Shown: in pieces, positions 61,644 to 64,000 of the stretch
Position numbering within the stretch: the first letter of the stretch is position 1
Layout of the letters: each line of letters starts with the position of its first letter
Position numbers and translations under genes: made by a program
The notes under the pieces: model-generated
What the model saw: the letters and a program-made list of their open reading frames with translations, nothing else
Told to the model about the DNA's origin: nothing
Database searches by the model: none
Origin: Gigaspora margarita
Lineage: Eukaryota; Glomeromycota; Glomeromycetes; Diversisporales; Gigasporaceae
NCBI GenBank assembly: GCA_009809945.1
Contig: WTPW01000083.1
Coordinates: 587,585-651,584 of the forward strand
Length of the DNA: 64,000 bases
Direction: 5' to 3'

Positions 61644-61989
61644 TGTCATGATTAACACCTTAGGTTTTCTTCAACCTATTCTAACTAGATTTATTTTATT
61701 AGTTTAAATTAATAATAGTATAAAATAGGAAATAGGAGGTGTAATGTCACATTGGGTGCTATGTAGCACAAATGTAGTTAGAAATCTTTACCATAGAATT
61801 TTTCTATAGCCATATCTCTTTACTTCAACTAGTTTTCAGGTTGGAGGAATTTGTCAGCCTGGTCCAAGAACTTATCTGACCCCTCACCTATNTCTACTTG
61901 ATAACAAAGAGACTATTAATCTTAGGATTAATTTAAGGCTGCTGTAACAAAGTTTCTACTATGAAATTATATTAATAAAAAAAATATAT
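61644..61989 (+). other. LINE 3' untranslated region
   Basis: From the ORF2 stop to the A-rich end. It holds the short inverted words TTACCATAGAA / TTTCTATAGCC and ends TTATATTAATAAAAAAAATA. Confidence 0.6.
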
Positions 61990-62270
61990 ATATTATTTGC
62001 AAGGTATAAGAAATATATAAATAATGGGAGTCAAAGAGAGTTAAATATCAAGATGTAATTAATATAAATAGCTTAGAGTGAAATATAGACATATAAAGCA
62101 CATGAGAAAGCAAAGAAAAAATTCTTACCTGTTTTGTTCTAGATAAACAAAAAAACAGTAAAATAAACAAACACAACATTATACTTTTATACTAAAACAT
62201 TAGTATTCTTCATTTAACTTGAAATAGGAATTAGAACTACCTAATATTTTTCTTAACCATTTAAACATTT

Positions 62271-62815
62271 AATTCATGATCCATATGCCAAACAGTGGAA
62301 ATCTAAAGTAATATATGGGGAAAATCAATTATTGTTTATCAAATTTCTGGTATCTGGCACTGTCAGAGCAATAACGATTTTGTTTACTAAGCTAACCTTA
62401 CTTCTTCACTAATTGAAAGTTGTAGAGCACATTCTTGCTATTCTAATAGTGGTAAAATCATTAAAATTGGACTAGTAGATCACAAGATATTGTTAAAAAA
62501 CTTTTCGCGACCATATAGAGTTTCTATGTAAACAATAATATTGTTTACATAGAAACTCTATATAGTCGCGAAAAGTTTTTTACTGATATCTTGTGATCTA
62601 CTTGTTCAATTTTAATAATTTTACCACTATTAGAATCGCAAGAATGTGCTCTACAACTTTCAATTAGTGAAGAAGTAAGGTTAGCTTAGTAAACAAAATC
62701 GTTATTGCTCTGACAGTGCCAGATTCCAGAAATTTGATAAACAATAATTGCTTTTTCCAATTTTACTATATATGGTAATATATGCAGCCCCTGTTTGGTA
62801 TACGGATCACGAATT
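62271..62815. mobile_element. Foldback element, family C, copy 2 (complete)
   Basis: The outer ends AATTCATGATCCATATGCCA and TGGTATACGGATCACGAATT are inverted. Long inner arms (CAATTATTGTTTATCAAATT ... AATTTGATAAACAATAATTG) meet at about 62530. It is better preserved than the copy at 18822-19320. Confidence 0.85.
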
Positions 62816-63099
62816 AACTATTTAACCATTTAATTTGGTTGGTATTAAAATAATTCTGGACCATGACCAACATAATTCTGCCATGAACTATAGAACAATT
62901 TTTAAATTATTAAATAGTTCCAATCTCTAATTTGAAGTTATTTCGTTCATGGATACTAGAACCATAACAAGCAGCTTTATAACCTCTTTGTTGCACTACC
63001 TTAAGCACATGCCATGCCTAATGCATATAAAAGATCAATAGCATCATCGACTTTAACTATATACTGTATGTCACTATAGCGAGCAATTTTTAAATAAAT

Positions 63100-64000
63100 C
63101 TTTTATAGTAGATTATGATAGGTATCAACAATAACATCAGCAAATTTTATATATAGATATATATTGATTACTAACCGATAAGATATATATCGATACCCAT
63201 ACCATCTGCTGATTTCTATCGATAGTGATAGTAATCGATATATGGGGGTGAGTCAATAGAAAAGGGCCAAATTTTTTCTAAGTAAAAGTTTTCTTGACTT
63301 TAAGCTTAAATATCTTAACAACTATCTTAATAAATTTAATAAATTTTTTTTATTTTAATTCTATATAATTTCAAGATTAAAATAAAAAAATTTTTGGCAA
63401 ATTTGATTAAATAGTTGTCAAGATATTTTAATTTAAAAATTAAAAAAATTATACTAAAAATGATTTGTCCCTTTTCTATTGACCTACCCCCATATATCGA
63501 TATTAATTGATATATATCTTATATGATATCAATTAATAATTATTATATTCACATAATCATGCTTTTGAATATTTTACAGGTATTCGCAAGTTTTCACAAG
63601 TTTTCGCAATTTAATTATAAATTTTTTTTATTTATTATTATTATATAATATTTTAATTTATTAAATATACAATATTCACAAGTTTTCGCTATTTAATATA
63701 AAATTTTAATTTTTTATTATATATTATATTTTAAATATTACATATATTATTATTATAAAAAAATGACAAAAAAAATAAATACAAAAAAAATAAAACCAAA
63801 AAAAATTAAAAAAATGAAAACAAAAAAATAAACTATTATATTCTTTATATTTGCTCATATTTGCTTATATTCGCTTATATTCACTTATATTTGCTACTTC
63901 TTGCAAAGTTCTGAAAGAAGTAAGAAATAAATAAAATAAAATAAAATAAAAAAAATAAGTAAAAAAAACAAACAAAAAACAAAAAAACAAAACTGAAAAA
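63100..64000. repeat. Dispersed repeat, inverted relative to 26.2-28.0 kb, holding a MITE
   Basis: 63120-63240 and 63495-63700 match 27640-27990 in reverse, including TTTCGCAAGTTTTCACAAG and GATAGTGATAGTAATCGATA. 63840-63910 carries TATTTGCTTATATTCGC words complementary to those at 26860-26930. The end of the window cuts the element. Confidence 0.65.
63243..63492. mobile_element. MITE with GGGGGTGAGTCAATAG termini
   Basis: GGGGGTGAGTCAATAGAAAA pairs with TTTTCTATTGACCTACCCCC, and a second inner pair is AATTTTTTCTAAG-like. It interrupts the ATCGATATAT region of the dispersed repeat, whose uninterrupted form is near 27850. Confidence 0.8.

Larger units (their letters stand above)
51581..61989 (+). 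mobile_element. Complete but dead LINE (Tad/I-like), 14-bp target duplication
   Basis: Bounded by ATATTATTTGCATG (51567-51580) and ATATTATTTGCAAG (61990-62003), one mismatch, with an A-rich end AATAAAAAAAATATA. Total 10.4 kb including a 1.09-kb palindromic insertion, so about 9.3 kb originally. Order: ~0.8-kb 5' leader, ORF1, ORF2 with AP endonuclease, RT, RNase H and a C-terminal zinc knuckle, then a ~0.34-kb 3' UTR. RNase H after RT is found in the I group, which includes fungal Tad elements. Coding-strand composition is strongly C/A-rich and T-poor, unlike the surroundings. Confidence 0.85.

Noticed and set aside
1..64000. CRISPR arrays, rRNA genes, bacterial operons
   Set aside because: No regularly spaced identical repeats with unique spacers, no rRNA signatures, and the genes have spliceosomal introns.

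Overview
This is a very A+T-rich eukaryotic window (about four fifths A+T by eye) with short GT-AG introns, almost no intact genes and several layers of nested transposable elements. The fungal-type nicotinate/allantoate-like MFS carrier, the Tad/I-like LINE with APE endonuclease, RT and RNase H, the Tnp2-type CACTA transposase remnant and the abundant TTAGGG-like words fit a repeat-bloated fungus. An arbuscular mycorrhizal fungus (Glomeromycotina, Rhizophagus/Gigaspora-like) is my best guess; this is inference, since no rRNA or other marker gene is present.

Layout. 0-2 kb: TIR elements (MITEs). 2.2-4.8 kb: the only clearly intact gene, a 10-exon, 501-residue MFS transporter on the minus strand with a MITE in intron 6. 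5.1-6.4 kb: a small membrane-protein gene split by a solo LTR. 7.4-9.3 kb: a decayed Rep gene of the CRESS-DNA virus/plasmid type, ending in AATAAA and a poly(A) tract and carrying TGA at probable Trp positions. 9.6-30 kb: poly(A)-tailed retroposons (two families, two copies each, three of the four with convincing target duplications), MITEs, foldback elements and low-complexity DNA. 30-37 kb: tandem repeats, a retroposon nested in a Harbinger-like MITE, a pogo-like MITE and word-repeat islands. 37.2-43.3 kb: a degenerate multi-exon minus-strand gene (His/Ser-rich part, coiled coil, 33-bp repeats) broken by two hAT-like elements. 44.4-45.2 kb: a long palindrome. 45.7-46.7 kb: a tRNA-headed SINE carrying another hAT-like element. 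46.7-47.1 kb: a probable solo LTR. 47.3-50.6 kb: a CACTA/Tnp2 transposase pseudogene. 51.6-62.0 kb: a complete but dead LINE with a 14-bp target duplication, its RNase H domain split by a 1.09-kb palindrome. 62-64 kb: a foldback element and a MITE inside another dispersed repeat.

The most unusual feature is a class of non-autonomous elements with TA-starting termini and 8-bp target duplications (hAT-like) whose interiors are built almost wholly from one short self-complementary word, different in each element. Five have recognisable 8-bp duplications (23873-24358, 24961-25148, 37387-39225, 40374-42023, 45883-46167). The Rep-derived pseudogene, with its Mollicutes-like TGA usage and a 3' tail shared with a local retroposon family, is the second. 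There is no operon logic: apart from the transporter, the window is a graveyard of mobile DNA in which insertion order can be read from nesting.
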